This document shows positions 16,620 to 27,747 of a stretch of DNA of 40,221 nt, one piece after another. Source of the DNA: Ophioceras dolichostomum. Its lineage: Eukaryota; Ascomycota; Sordariomycetes; Magnaporthales; Ophioceraceae. The first letter of the stretch is position 1; every line of letters begins with the position of its first letter. A program made the translations under genes and the position numbers. Location of the stretch: assembly GCA_003049485.1 (NCBI GenBank), contig PYST01000352.1:1-40221 (forward strand). Direction: 5' to 3'. Under the pieces are notes generated by a model. The model was given only the letters and a program-made list of their open reading frames with translations, was not told the DNA's origin and searched no databases.

Positions 16620-19114
16620 ATGTGAGTGAGAGAGGGAAGGTGCTGGCTGATTTGGGGGAAGCCCTCTGACTGGCTGGAGAAAAAACAACAGTCGGTGGGG
16701 TACGAAAGGAGGCCTAGGACTGGCTAGAGGAGATCAGAGAGGCAGAGGGAACGCCTGATTAGGAAAGGTGGGAAGGAAGAGGGGAGGGGGGCAACGGCGA
16801 GAGGAGGGGGGCGTGTGATCTCGGGTACGGCGGGAAGGTTCGAGAAGCGAGGAGTGAGTGACTGTGAATACAGAGGTACCTGGGCAGATCCCCACGCCAA
16901 CGCGAGTTTCTGGACGCGCAGTTGACCGTTCCCGCGGTCAGTAGCATGAAGTAATCACGAGTGGCTGCCACTCGTTTGAATTCTTGTGATCTACTTGGAA
17001 ATCAAAGTGCACAGGATCGCGCCTCACATATAGCCACTTGCTACAAAATCAAGGGGACACTGGACAGATCTCGCTTGTCACGCACATTGGTCTTGACATT
17101 ACTAGGACTCACGGTGCGGGCTGTGAAGACGCTCTTGACAGTTCTACACCGTAGTGGCAGCGGCAGGCATCACGGTGGCGATAGCGGGGTTCCCGTTGCG
17201 ACGCAACACGCATGTTTGACTTTTTCTGAATTCTGGTGAAGGGCGGAGGACGGGGAGGGGTAGAGGAGTACAACGCGGTTCACGCCAGTCCATGGCCGTC
17301 GCCTGGGGGCGGGGTTGTTTTGAAAACGCGTCGGGGGAGCGTGGCAATAATAGAGGGCGGTTCACAATCACCACTGACGCCGGCGAGTCCTGGAGGGGTG
17401 GGGACCCCATTGGCCCAGTTCCCATCCCAGGGCGGCAGGGACGTCCTACAGGGCACGTCATACCGCTGTCCAGCACGCCAGGGAATGCTATTGCATGTGC
17501 CGTGCTCTGAATTTTGATTTGCCATATTATCTGCTTTGATTCCTGGGCACTAAAACCGCCCCCTAACTTCTCGTAAAATTTTGGTAACTCGACCTGGGGC
17601 CTCCTGCAGCACTGAGATCCCATCGCTGCCTTTCTCCTATCGGCCCAGAGATCTACTCGAACATCCCTTGTCAGGGAGGTACGCGAACGTGAACTCCTTG
17701 GACCTCTCCCTTGCCACCACTCTTCCCGCTTCCGTGACCATCGACGGCTTCTCCGGCACCGCGGTGAGCCTGCTGATATGCCCTCTTAATACACTGGAAA
17801 TTGGGAAAGGGACGGGCAGCTTGCCACCCTCAACAGGGCCGCCGAGGCGAAGGACGGCCTGAAGTCGCCCTCAACAGGGGACAAACAGGGTCATCATGGC
17901 GGAGCGCGGCTTCTCGCATCTCCCCTAAACCTCAACGGCAATCCAAATCTTTCAATCTTTCAGCGGCTAACTTATATCGAGACCTCCCTCAGTACCGCGA
18001 TACTCTCCGGACTAGAGGCACCGTCAGCCTCGCCCGCCCCCTAGCCCTCTAGTCCAAAGCCAGCAGATGCTCCTCCGCGTCAGGAGTAACCCTAACCTTT
18101 GGTCAACAACGTGCCGGCACGCCACCTCCACCCCCTGATTCTACACTTTTGTCCACGGCCTACCTCACACGGGCCAAGGATGGGCATGATGGCGCGGTAA
18201 CCGTGGGGGATATAGATTCGGTAGCGCCATGAGCCACTAGATACTCCTTTTCCCTCAACGGGATCAAGGGCGGGGTGGAGAATACATACTACACTTGCAG
18301 CACCTACCAGAGGCAAAGGAAGATGCTAGGTCTGTGTAGAAGATCTCAGCCTCACAGTCAGCCACGGGCCTACCTGGGGCCTGTAGCCACGTCTTAACAC
18401 CTCTGGGGGTGATTAAGCCGTCGCCGGCAGAGCGGCGATCACAGTAGGTATTCCGGGCGTGCTCAGGCATGGACGATGGTCGGACGTGATGGGGAGGCCG
18501 ATGGAGAGATCTCTAGGTGTCCAGAACCGCTTTGGAGTAGATAGGGACTCTAGGACAAATTGAAAGGCAGACACGAGGGCAAATCACTGGCTAGGCACTA
18601 GCTTGGGTTTTACGGTAGACACAAGCAAGCAGCGACACAACCACCAGGATATATGCTTGGGAAACTCATATTGTCTATTTGTGCAAGGCTGAGAAATCTA
18701 GGCGAAGGAGAGCTACAGCCCGGGCTGCCAAGAACGAGAGCTAGCTCCTTTCAGCTTCTTGCTGAGGTGGCCTCCCTAAGAGCGACGGCGGAACTGTCTA
18801 CTGTCTCATAACCGTTAGCTCTCTGCCGTCCCAGAGGCCGCAACACCAACTCAGCTGCCAGATATGGGATTTTGGGAAGGGAGGAAAACTGGGGACATTC
18901 TCATACCTTGGCTATACCCAACACCGTAGGTAGTTGCACGAGAACGAATTGGAGGAAACGCGTCTGTGGTGGACGCAGTTACTGAACTATCGTTGGTCTT
19001 TCCCAATCCGCTCTCGAATGTTGCCGTGGTCGTAGTCGTCAACGGGAAAAAGTCGGTGTACGTCGTAGTCCAGGTCGTCGGAGTGGACGCGCGAGGTCGC
19101 GGCAATTGCTCAAC
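16620..19114. other. 2.5 kb without a supportable gene
   Basis: Purine-rich on the plus strand near the array promoter, then mixed. Open frames below 100 codons only, apart from an overlapping frame without domains. Nothing recognised. Confidence 0.5.
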
Positions 19115-19507
19115 GCCGTCCACGCGGAGATCAGCGCCCGTGACGCAGGCCGAGGCGTCCGGCAGCAGGAAGGCCACGGGGCCCATGAGGTCCTCCGGGT
19201 TTCCCATCCGGCCCATGGGGATCAGCGACGTCCAGCGCTTCTTCAGATTTGGCTTGTCATCGAGGATCTTCTGGGTCCTGTGTAGGCAAAAGCAAAGCAA
19301 TGGTGGGATTTTATGTCAGTCTGTCTGTCCGTAACTATTCCGAAACCACCAGGGAATGGGAATCGGGAATTAAAATATGGGCGCATTTACAGAGCCGCCA
19401 GCACGTAGCCAGGCGAAATTCAATTGACACGAATGTTGGCGGACGTCCACTCCACGGCCAGTGAGGCCACGAGCTGCCGAACAGCGGCCTTAGCCCTGTT
19501 GTAGGGA
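19115..19507 (-). pseudogene. Short-chain dehydrogenase C-terminal half (arabinitol/sorbose-reductase type)
   Basis: Two exons are recognisable. Exon at 19507-19391, after a TTTACAG acceptor, contains the SDR active-site YNRAK and LAVEWTSANIRVN, then TGA where the family has Cys, then ISPGYVLAAL. An intron (GTAAAT...CTACACAG, 19390-19278) restores the frame to TQKILDDKPNLKKRWTSLIP, MGRMGNPEDLMGPVAFLL and VTGADLRVDG, the standard SDR C-terminus. The TGA, loss of the Rossmann half, and a changed end (the frame runs on to 18851 instead of stopping after DGGY-type residues) make it a pseudogene. Conserved splice sites show it came from genomic DNA, not retroposition. Confidence 0.75.
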
Positions 19508-19858
19508 CTGTAAATATCGAAATGTAAGTACACACTTCCACTGCTCCTTTCTGGACAGTTGGGAGAAATAAGAAAGGAAAAAAAAAGAGATCACATACGC
19601 CTGCGGCTGAGATTAATGTTCTTCCCCACTCCGCCGGGCTTCCAGGCCAGGAGGCGATGAGGGCGCCCCCGCCGCCGACAGGCGATGGGGCACCACGGCT
19701 CGGTCAGCCCCGAGCGGGCCAGATCAGGAAGGGTGTTGGGTGAGGAATGTGGGTTGAGGTTCGGGCAGTTCAGAACAGAGATCTGTCTTGAAACTGTCTT
19801 CAACGCACCCATCTTCCTTCCCCGACGAGGAACCTTCCCGATCTGACCCGCCCCACAG

Positions 19859-19954
19859 GACCAACACTTCTACCACGCGCCCGAGATCATCCACGGCGTC
19901 TTCGTGCCCGCGGGAGACGTCTACGCCCTGGGCAAGACCCTGCCGGCCGGCCGA
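19859..19954 (+). pseudogene. Protein kinase scrap (APE to DVYALG region)
   Basis: After a CCCACAG acceptor the frame from 19859 reads DQHFYHAPEIIHGVFVPAG then DVYALGKTLP. APE followed about 12 residues later by DVYALG matches kinase subdomains VIII and IX. No catalytic loop or N-lobe is nearby. Assignment rests on a 32-residue stretch only. Confidence 0.45.
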
Positions 19955-22900
19955 TCTGCATCCGCTAGAACCGGTGTCAGCCACTATGTTTCAGTGGGGA
20001 GCCATCGATGGCGACAATTCGCAGCACTTTGGAGGAGGCCGTTCTTACCGATATGACGGACGTCGGTTGGCTTTCGAGATCTCCGACTCTGACCAGAACT
20101 TCTCGTTGTGGTTCCACGGGTAAGGGGGCAGGTCGAAGATGTGCTGGGGAGGTCGTGGCTCCTGCTTGCGGTCGGTGGGGTTAACAAGCGGCTCAGCGCT
20201 GCTGTTACGGGCGAGGGGGGGACTTTGATTCACAGTAATTAAAACATAGCATTGCGATGGCCGGCTAAGCGGTGTTGACGACGGTGATTTCTGCCCATGG
20301 TTTTCTGCGCGGAGGAGACGTGGCTTGGACAGTCTTGCAAACGGTGACGGGAGAGGTTGCGAGTCTCGTGTTCAAATTGCTGTTTGTGTCGGCCTATCGT
20401 GAATTTCTTTTTTTTTATGGCGGCGCCGGGCCTTATGCAACGGTCTCCAAATAACCTCGTCGGTTGGTTGTTGAAATCAGAGGTGAGAGTGTAAAAGGGA
20501 GATCTCTCAGAAAGAAGGGGGTGTGAGGTGGTGTATTCTAAGAGTCCAGCTGGACGGTTTTGTGTTTACGTGCTGTTGGCGTTCCGCGAACGAGACCTGC
20601 CGTCTCGACGAGCGTATCAAATATGTCCGGGCCGCGTCTAAGCCCATTATTCGAGGTACTCATGTTAGCGAACCAGATCTCGGTTGCCGTTGAATGAACC
20701 CCTGAAGAGATGGTTTTTGGGGGTCGAGACCGCCGTCGCCGGAGACACGCAAAGATGCGTCGGTAGAGGATATCTGTCACTCACGAGACCACTGAGGGAC
20801 ACAAGTCTCTATCGTGGTATTGCCCAACCTGTTTGTGCGTGCTATCGTTGCTTCGCTTGACCGTGCTTCCCAGGCGTGCCACGTTCTACCAGGGTCACTG
20901 TTGAGGCGGCGTCTTTAGAATCTTGATTTTGACTTCTTTTGGACGGTCGACCTCTTTATCGGCCTGGCTACTAGTAGGTATCCAGCTGCTCCACGAGCCG
21001 AGTTAGCCACAGTAAACACGCTCGGCCCAACTAGGCCAGCTAATAGGAGGTGTTCGCCAAGGGAGGGACTATTGAAGGGTCCGCGTACTGCCTGAGCTAC
21101 CACGGGCGGGCTGGACTTGTCTAAGTGAGCAAGGAGGTTGTTGGTAAGAGTCGAGGGTCCAACGCTGGCAAATTGAGGGTACTGAGTCAAAATAGGATAT
21201 GGACGAGGCGAGATCGCTGTGCGGCCGCGGCGACGTGCAGTCGACGAGGGTTGACTTGATCCCGAGGACGTAGTGGTCCTTGGCCTGCAAACAGCGCGGT
21301 GTCCAGTTTTCGCTGTTCCACTACAAGTCTCGTCAAGCCTCTGATGAGGTCCGAAGCAACAAATGCTGATCTACTACTGGTTACCCCTGGAGCAGCAAGA
21401 GCGGCGTTCGTCTCTGTCTTCGAGTGCAATCAGGTTGGATGATGGTGGTTGTAACGAAGGTAATGAGGAGGGGGTGTTTGAAAATGGCTTGACGATTTGT
21501 GCCGCTAAAGCGCGCAAACTCAGCCCCGCCGAGCGGCCGTACCCACAGCTGCCTGGCGGTTGGTGCTCTCAAATCAAAACAACCCGACACCTTCCTTGCT
21601 GAGTCATCCCGGTGCCTCCGGAGTGATTTTGCGCATACATCTTCCCGTTTGCCTGATCCCATATCATAGCACATCATGGAATAGAGGGAGTCCCCCCTTT
21701 TTATTGTGTATAGTTCTGCAGTTCCCTCGTATTGACAAGATTTGCCAAACCATCGCAGCCCGGAGCGCTTGTGTGGTTAATAGGTGGTTGGCATCACGAG
21801 TCTCTAGGTGCGCAAGCACAAGGCCGAGGGCAATTTGGGAACAGTATGTGTTTGATTTACGAGGCCGAACCGAGTCGTGTCTATCTACCATCTAGCTGAC
21901 AGCATCGTGCGGGCTCCTGCGTTGCTCTCTTCGCAAGACGGGTTCCGGTCAATCTCCGATGAATACAGCTGACACTGTGGCCTGTCGTGTGCTAAATTCC
22001 CCAAGGTTGACACCCCTTAGCCGTATTCTCCGAACGAGGTTGATCTATTATTAGTGGAGCTGATCACCAGCACGACGGTAATGGCCCTGTTTCCGTATTG
22101 TGAACTGGGCGCAGTGCCGCCTGCGCGCTCGCCATAATGCTGCCTCCACGACCTGCATCACTTCTTTACCCCTCGCCTCGCGTGGTAACAACCATGTATG
22201 AATGTATGGGTACGAAGAGTCCCTCTACAGGAAGGAGCGTGGAAACTGGAGCGCGTGACTTATTCTAACACCGGAGTGAAAATGGCAGAAGAGTGTTTTG
22301 GCTCGATCGCTAGATGCTCGCCGGATGCTTCGCCGTGAACCGTTGAACTGCCTCAAGGTGGGCATTGCCCCGATGATTCACCGACTCTCCACAAAGAGGC
22401 GGTACATCTTGTGGGAGATATTCTGTGCTTGAATTCGCGAGTGGCACTCCCCTGCGGATTGAATCGAAGCCGTGGTGGAGCGTTACTCAGATAGCGAGAT
22501 GTGTGGAGGACGGCATAGATCGTCCACTGGTAGGAAGGAAGACGTATGATATTTCGGGTGGTTGCCGCCGACGTAGAGGTGGAATGGAGAAGGATATATC
22601 GAGTTCTCCCGTGCTGCCTATGGTTTGTGTTAGCTGCTTAGGTTTATTGACTTATTTGCTAAGCCAGAGACAGAACTAACCTATCTGCCGATGCGAAGTT
22701 GTGCGGAAGCAAACTCTGTTTGTATTTGCGTTGCACTCGTGGCCGTGGCTAGGGTGGCTTGATGCCGTTGTGCAACGCGGAAACTGGGCCGCTGGACGTG
22801 ATGTCTGTACAGGAGCTAAATCCTCTCGAGAGCATCGTGCCTGCGGTAGGGTTGGAGTACGGATGGAGGAATTGTTGAGTGACGGGTTCGAGAACCAGTG

Positions 22901-23214
22901 GAAGTTTGCAAGCCGTCAACTGAGTGCCACACGGTAGTGGCCCGGCTGGTCTAAGGGGACCTTGGGCGCAGTGTTCGCTTGTGTTGTAGATCTTAGGATG
23001 AGATTCTGGTGGCTGGCTGTTGAGAGGGCGGTGGGGACTGTGACGGACATGTTAGAGTTGGCTCTTCCATGGACTCAAAGGGATACAGGTTTAAGGGCAC
23101 TGGCCTACCGTCGATCTCAACTTTAGGCTCTGTGCGGGAGCTGGCCCTGTGCTCTCGCCGTCGAAAAATGGGGAGATGAAGGGAAAGTTGAAGGGTTGAG
23201 ACTAGTGACTCAAG
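19955..23214. other. 3.3 kb without a supportable gene
   Basis: Only short open frames without domains. It lies between the kinase scrap and the copia element and I see no tandem repeats or RNA genes in it. Confidence 0.5.
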
Positions 23215-23643
23215 TGTTGGAAGGCCAGGGTTCCAATTGGAAAAGACACGCGTGTGGTAAACCGATTCTATTGATCTGAATGATGTACGAGGAAGAGAGA
23301 AAGCTAGTCTACGCGTGGGCCGGAGGGAGTGCTTTTGTAGGCAACTCCTGAGGTGTGGAGCTCCTTCTCTTCTAGCTCCATGAAGCTTGCTGTGCCGACG
23401 TTTAGGGTATCGTCGGTCTGCATGCCGGTAATGCCGAACTGGGAGGGATCTCTGTTGTTGGTGATGAGGAGACAGGGATCAAAGGAAGAAACACGCATAT
23501 GCAGGCGCTTGAGGTGGTGTTCGTGGTAGGTGGCGAACCAGTACATGCCGGCTTCGGTGATTCCATACAGGGGGCGCTTGACGTGGAAGACGTATCCATC
23601 TGGGTATCTCTTCTTTAAGAAGTCAGGGATGCGTACCAGTAGA
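23215..23643 (-). repeat. Inverted repeat, left arm (RT end plus LTR end)
   Basis: Near-perfect reverse complement of 23781-24208, spacer 137 bp. The few differences (for example KRYPD/KKYPE and IT/IA codons in the encoded RT) show some divergence since duplication. Confidence 0.9.
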
Positions 23644-23780
23644 AAGCGGTTGAGGTCTGAAGCCGATTGGGTATAAGCCATGGTGATATCACGAACTTCA
23701 GCAGTCATACCCTTGCTCAACAGCGTTGGGATCAGCGCGAAGACAATGCGCTGGCTGCATCGCTGGATGGTGGGGGACTG
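23304..23780 (-). pseudogene. Copia reverse transcriptase remnant
   Basis: The minus strand encodes SQRIVFALIPTLLSKGM, then AEVRDITMAYTQSASDLNRF (RT block with the first catalytic Asp, family form RDITQAY), KRPLYGITEAGMYW and HHLKRLHM, then MQTDDTLNVG, where copia normally has Y-V/T-DD. After HTSGVAYKS the frame passes abruptly into LTR sequence and stops. RNase H is missing entirely. Confidence 0.8.
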
Positions 23781-24119
23781 CTACTGGTATGCATCCCCGA
23801 CTTCTTAAAGAAGAAATACCCAGAGGGATACGTCTTCCACGTCAAGCGCCCCCTGTATGGAATCGCCGAAGCCGGCATGTACTGGTTCGCCACCTACCAC
23901 GAACACCACCTCAAGCGCCTGCATATGCGTGTTTCTTCCTTTGATCCCTGTCTCCTCATCACCAACAACAGAGATCCCTCCCAGTTCGGCATTACCGGCA
24001 TGCAGACCGACGATACCCTAAACGTCGGCACAGCAAGCTTCATGGAGCTAGAAGAGAAGGAGCTCCACACCTCAGGAGTTGCCTACAAAAGCACTCCCTC
24101 CGGCCCACGCGTAGACTAG
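23781..24119 (+). pseudogene. Inverted copy of the copia RT end
   Basis: Encodes CIPDFLKKKYPEGYVF, KRPLYGIAEAGMYW and the same QTDDTLNVG and GVAYKSTPSGPRVD end as the left arm, in opposite orientation. It lacks the first RT block, which falls in the spacer. Confidence 0.8.
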
Positions 24120-24208
24120 CTTTCTCTCTTCCTCGTACATCATTCAGATCAATAGAATCGGTTTACCACACGCGTGTCTTTTCCAATTGGAACCCTGGCC
24201 TTCCAACA
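23781..24208 (+). repeat. Inverted repeat, right arm
   Basis: Partner of 23215-23643. It ends in CCTTCCAACA, the reverse complement of the LTR start, and runs into a 20-bp perfect palindrome at 24203-24222 that joins it to the integrase end. Confidence 0.9.
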
Positions 24209-24222
24209 CTGATCAGTGTTGG

Positions 24223-26848
24223 TTAGGCTTCAAGGGGGGAAACGCGGACGGCAGCGAGGGCTTTCTCCATGGCTTTGCCACGTTGGCCGGTGCTCGCAGA
24301 GGGAGGAGATTCGGCTGTAAGCCGGGGGTAGGCACCAAAGACCAAAAGGGTAGGGACAAGGCCGTCGGGGCCAGCAGTGTCGTTAATGGCTTTGCATGCC
24401 ATCTGCAGTTTGTCGTTATTGTGGACGGAAGGGCCTAGTTCGGCGTTGATGATGTCTAACGCACGACGGAGAGGGGCATGGTAGCGTTCAACTTTGCCGA
24501 CGGAGTTATGAGCTTCGACGGGGACTTCGTGGCAGGTAATACCGAACGAGCGGGCGTTCTTCTGGAAGATCGCACTGCTGAAATTGGTGCCAGCGTCGTG
24601 TACCAAGCGGTCAGGGTGTTGTACGTCCTTGTGGCCTGCGGCATGCAGAAGGGCGTATAGACGGGCAGCAGATGGGTGACCGAAGCGCCGGTGCAGCTGG
24701 CGCATCTCGAGCTCGGTCAAGAATGCAGTAGCCGCTCTTGGTCCTTGTTGGAAGAACCAGTGGTGCCCATCCCGGCGGGCGATAGGGGTTGTAGCGGTGC
24801 GGCCGTTTGGGAGGCGCTGGGTGAGCACGTCCCTGGTGTTGTCCAGGTAAACGTTCGCTCGATCCATGTCTTCCAGGCACAGCAGGAAAGGGGTCGGGGT
24901 GTTCATGACATGGAAGGGAAAGGTGCCAACAGGGGTCGGGACGACAACAACACCAAGGGACTCATGGAGCGGGCCAACTCCGAAGCGAATCAACGCTTCT
25001 CCGGCACGGGAACGGTCCATCCGGATGTGCGGGAGGTGCTTCTGTAGGGAACGGAGCTGTGAGAAGCCTGCAGTTGACCTCTTCGCGGCTCCTGTGTCAG
25101 GGAGGATTCTCTGAAACACTTCTTGGGCGTAGTTGTTCAGCTGGAAGCAGGTCGCGTCGATGGAATCCAGGTGGTGGAGGTGGCAGTAGGCCGAATCCTG
25201 GAGGGCAGCAATCTCCTGGAAGTAGGCATCACTCTGAATGGACGGTTCAGGGGGTTCATCTGGAGTGGTATAGCCGGCGTCGCTACTACTCTCATCGTCC
25301 TCCCAGCGCCCTTCGTAGTCGAGGAGGAACGCCCTGTAGAATTTCTTAAGTTGGCCAGAGCTCTCTGCGGTCCGGCGGAGCCGGTCGTAGGCTCCTCTGC
25401 GTTCTTCCGCGGAGTGGTTAGACGACCAACATCCTTCTTTGTTGCAGACGTAGCAACGCTTGCGCGAACGCTGGGCCTGTTTTGGCGCGGGCAGTCTACC
25501 GCGGCTATAGCGTCTGTCCATGTAGTAGACTTTGGACTTGGAGCTAGCCACCACGAGTGCTGTGCGCAGCTGACTGGTGAGTTCCTGTAGGGTACTCTGC
25601 TGGTGGAACGCCACGCTGTCGAAAGCATGGTACCCCTTTCAGGCGGTGCTGATGGCCATGATGAGTGCACAAGGGGCCTGGAAGTCGGGTCCGAGGGCAG
25701 CTTGGCACATGATGAACTTGTCAAGCATCTCGTCCAGAACTGTGTGATCCGACTTCTCGGCGTTATCCGGCTTGGACCGTAGCTGGGCAAACGTCATTGT
25801 CTGCCAGTCCGTAAAGTAGGTCTCTTGATGGGCTGCGGTGTCGAAGCGGTCCTTCATGGCAGTGTAGATCTCCGTGAAGGTCATATTCTTGCCTTGGATG
25901 ACGCTGAAAAAGTAGGTCTGGGCGGATCCAGACAGGGNATGAACTGGAGAGTGACCGTGTCGAGGCTCTCGTACTCCTTGCCGGAATAGGTTCTGCTCGT
26001 GTTCCAGGTCTTGAGGAAGGCGACCTTAGCGGTGTTTTCGAGGGGAATGTTGGTATAGGGGACCGGGGGCAACGTGGAGTACGGGTCTTTGATGAGACCA
26101 CCAGTCTTGCTCAACGGGGCAACTGTGGGTGGGCCAGTCTTTGATAGAAGGGAGATCTGAAACCGTGCTAGGGGTTGGGGCCGGGGGCTGGGACGAGGGT
26201 TGGCCGTGCTCTCAGACCGGATCTGACTCAAGTGGTGTTTGGGCAGGGGCTAGAATAGGGGCAACCGGGGTCTGAGGGGCCTGAGCGGGCATGGGCTTGT
26301 GTCTCGGCACTGCCAAACTTGCCAGGTAGGCTTTATGGGCTTGGTCGAAATACTGCTCTTCGTCCTCGGGCCAGTCTGGAATGGTGCAGTTGGTCTCCTT
26401 GGAATGGGCATGGAGGGCAACGAGTTGATGGTCGATTCTACCGTATGAGGGGCCGACGTAAGTTCCGCGCTGTTGAAGGATGGCCTTGAATCCTTTGCGG
26501 AGGTTGGGGTTTAGTCGTCTCCAGTCGTCGAGGGTCCAGTTGTCGAAGTCGGTGGTGAAGTCGCCAAGTAGCCTTCGTCCTGTTGTTTTTGCGGTTCGAT
26601 AGTCTGCTAGGCACTGTAGGACGTACGTAGGTATTGATCTCGGCGTCTGTCCAGTCGGCGCGCTCCTGGTCGTCTTCGGAGTTGTTCAGGACGGGGAGAC
26701 TGAAGTCGTAGTTGTTTTCATCAGGCACGTCCGCCTGGAGGAGGAGGTGCTTGAGGCCTCTGGTAAGGCGGTCCTCGGGTGCGGGGGTGCTCAATGATAC
26801 AGAAGGGGAAGGCTCTCTGCGGGAGCTTGAAGATTCTCCGGGAGCCAT
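24223..26848 (-). pseudogene. Copia gag-protease-integrase, broken
   Basis: Starts at the Met at 26848 (MAPGESSSS). Gag is broken by a shift after about 50-70 codons, resumes by 26231, meets an undetermined base at 25938 where the frame changes again, continues FTEIYTAMKDRFDTAAHQ, and has one TGA near 25640. A zinc knuckle (CYVCNKEGCWSSNHS), protease PDTGA and pre-integrase HRRFGHPSAARLY follow. The integrase jumps from GHKDVQ to HPDRLVHDAGTNF, so the HHCC Cys pair and first catalytic Asp are deleted, while NSVGKVERYH with the Glu region survives. Ends SPLEA. Confidence 0.82.
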
Positions 26849-27122
26849 GTTGTCGTGGTGAATGCGTAGGGGAGGGAGGTGCAGTCACAGGGAAAGGAAA
26901 GGGGGTAGGTCGGTGAAGTGATGATATGCGCGATGGGAGCGCCTGTCAATCTCTGCAGCTAATCTATCGGGTTGGTTACCGAAAGTCGCTGAGAACAAAG
27001 GCCGCAGCACGTCGTCCTGCGGTCGGCTCAGGACAAGTCGTGGCCGATCGGTCGACGCGTTCAAGCACCTTAATGTAGCAGACCAGGTGCTCGCAGTAAG
27101 GTCTCTTCTTCCTTGCTTCTCT

Positions 27123-27155
27123 GTGTTACCAGCCAAGGTAACACTGATCAGTGTT
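27123..27155. repeat. Compound palindrome at the 5' LTR/leader junction
   Basis: GTGTTACC (27123-27130) pairs with GGTAACAC (27137-27144) across a 6-nt loop, and the adjoining AACACTGATCAGTGTT (27140-27155) is itself a perfect 16-bp palindrome. The same palindrome occurs at 24205-24220. Confidence 0.85.
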
Positions 27156-27290
27156 GGAAGGCCAGGGTTCCAATTGGAAAAGACACGCGTGTGGTAAACC
27201 GATTCTATTGATCTGAATGATGTACGAGGAAGAGAAAAAGCTAGTCTACGCGTGGGCCGGAGGGAGTGCTTTTGTAGGCGACTCCTGAGG
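27152..27290 (-). repeat. Third copy of the copia LTR-end/pol-end junction
   Basis: 139 bp matching 23215-23353 and the reverse complement of the right arm's end, including the short pol-derived stretch (CCTCAGGAGTYGCCTACAAAAG) upstream of the LTR-like part. It forms the right border of the element. Confidence 0.85.
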
Positions 27291-27615
27291 GTCCACGTGA
27301 TCTGAGGTCTGTTGATGTGGATGCCTTGATGACTGAGGCAACTAGTTCCTCGTGGGTGCAGAGAGGTGCACCCAGTGGTTCAACATCAAGGCCAATACGC
27401 GGAAAGTCAGCTTTCGCTCTACCCGGCAGAGTCTGGTCAAGTAGAGATGAATCAACTGACCTGCTAAAGCTGCGATCACTGAGCTACTCAGGGTTCTCCT
27501 CATCTATTCCATCCTCCCAGCTTCCTTCTTGTGTGGCCGTCTTCCATGATGCCCCCGGCTGGCCGGTCTGCCTCACCGCATGTACTTTGTCAGGCCGTCG
27601 AGGACTCTGGGCGCC

Positions 27616-27741
27616 CTTCTCATCTTCGAAGGCCACACGGGCACCGTGACAGGGTGTGACGTGTTTTACTGCGAGGTCAAATGGATAGTGGCCAGGTTCA
27701 AGGATAGTACCATGAAGGTCTGAGAGACAAGATCCGACGGG
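27616..27741 (+). pseudogene. LST8 (WD40, TOR complex subunit) fragment, part 1
   Basis: The plus strand reads LLIFEGHTGTVTGCDVFYCEVKWIV, then KDSTMKV, a TGA in place of Trp, and ETRSDG. This matches the LST8 block LLTFEGHTGNVTGVAFHxEGKW followed by EDxTVKVWETRSG. LST8 is the conserved WD40 subunit of TORC1/TORC2. Missing residues and the W-to-stop change mark a pseudogene. Confidence 0.75.
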
Positions 27742-27747
27742 AGCCTG

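Larger units (their letters stand above)
23215..27290 (-). mobile_element. Rearranged Ty1/copia retrotransposon
   Basis: The minus-strand order is an LTR-end copy (27290-27152), leader, gag, protease and integrase (26848-24223), then an inverted 428-bp copy of the element's own 3' end (24208-23781), then the RT remnant and LTR end in normal orientation (23780-23215). Gag-PR-INT-RT order defines copia. The three LTR-end copies share TGTTGGAAGGCC at their outer edge. Full-length LTRs and a target-site duplication were not found. Many internal deletions; not autonomous. Confidence 0.75.

Noticed and set aside
22880..22900. GGTTCGAGAACC resembling a Pol III B box
   Set aside because: No A box or cloverleaf around it; it is simply a short palindrome-like stretch.
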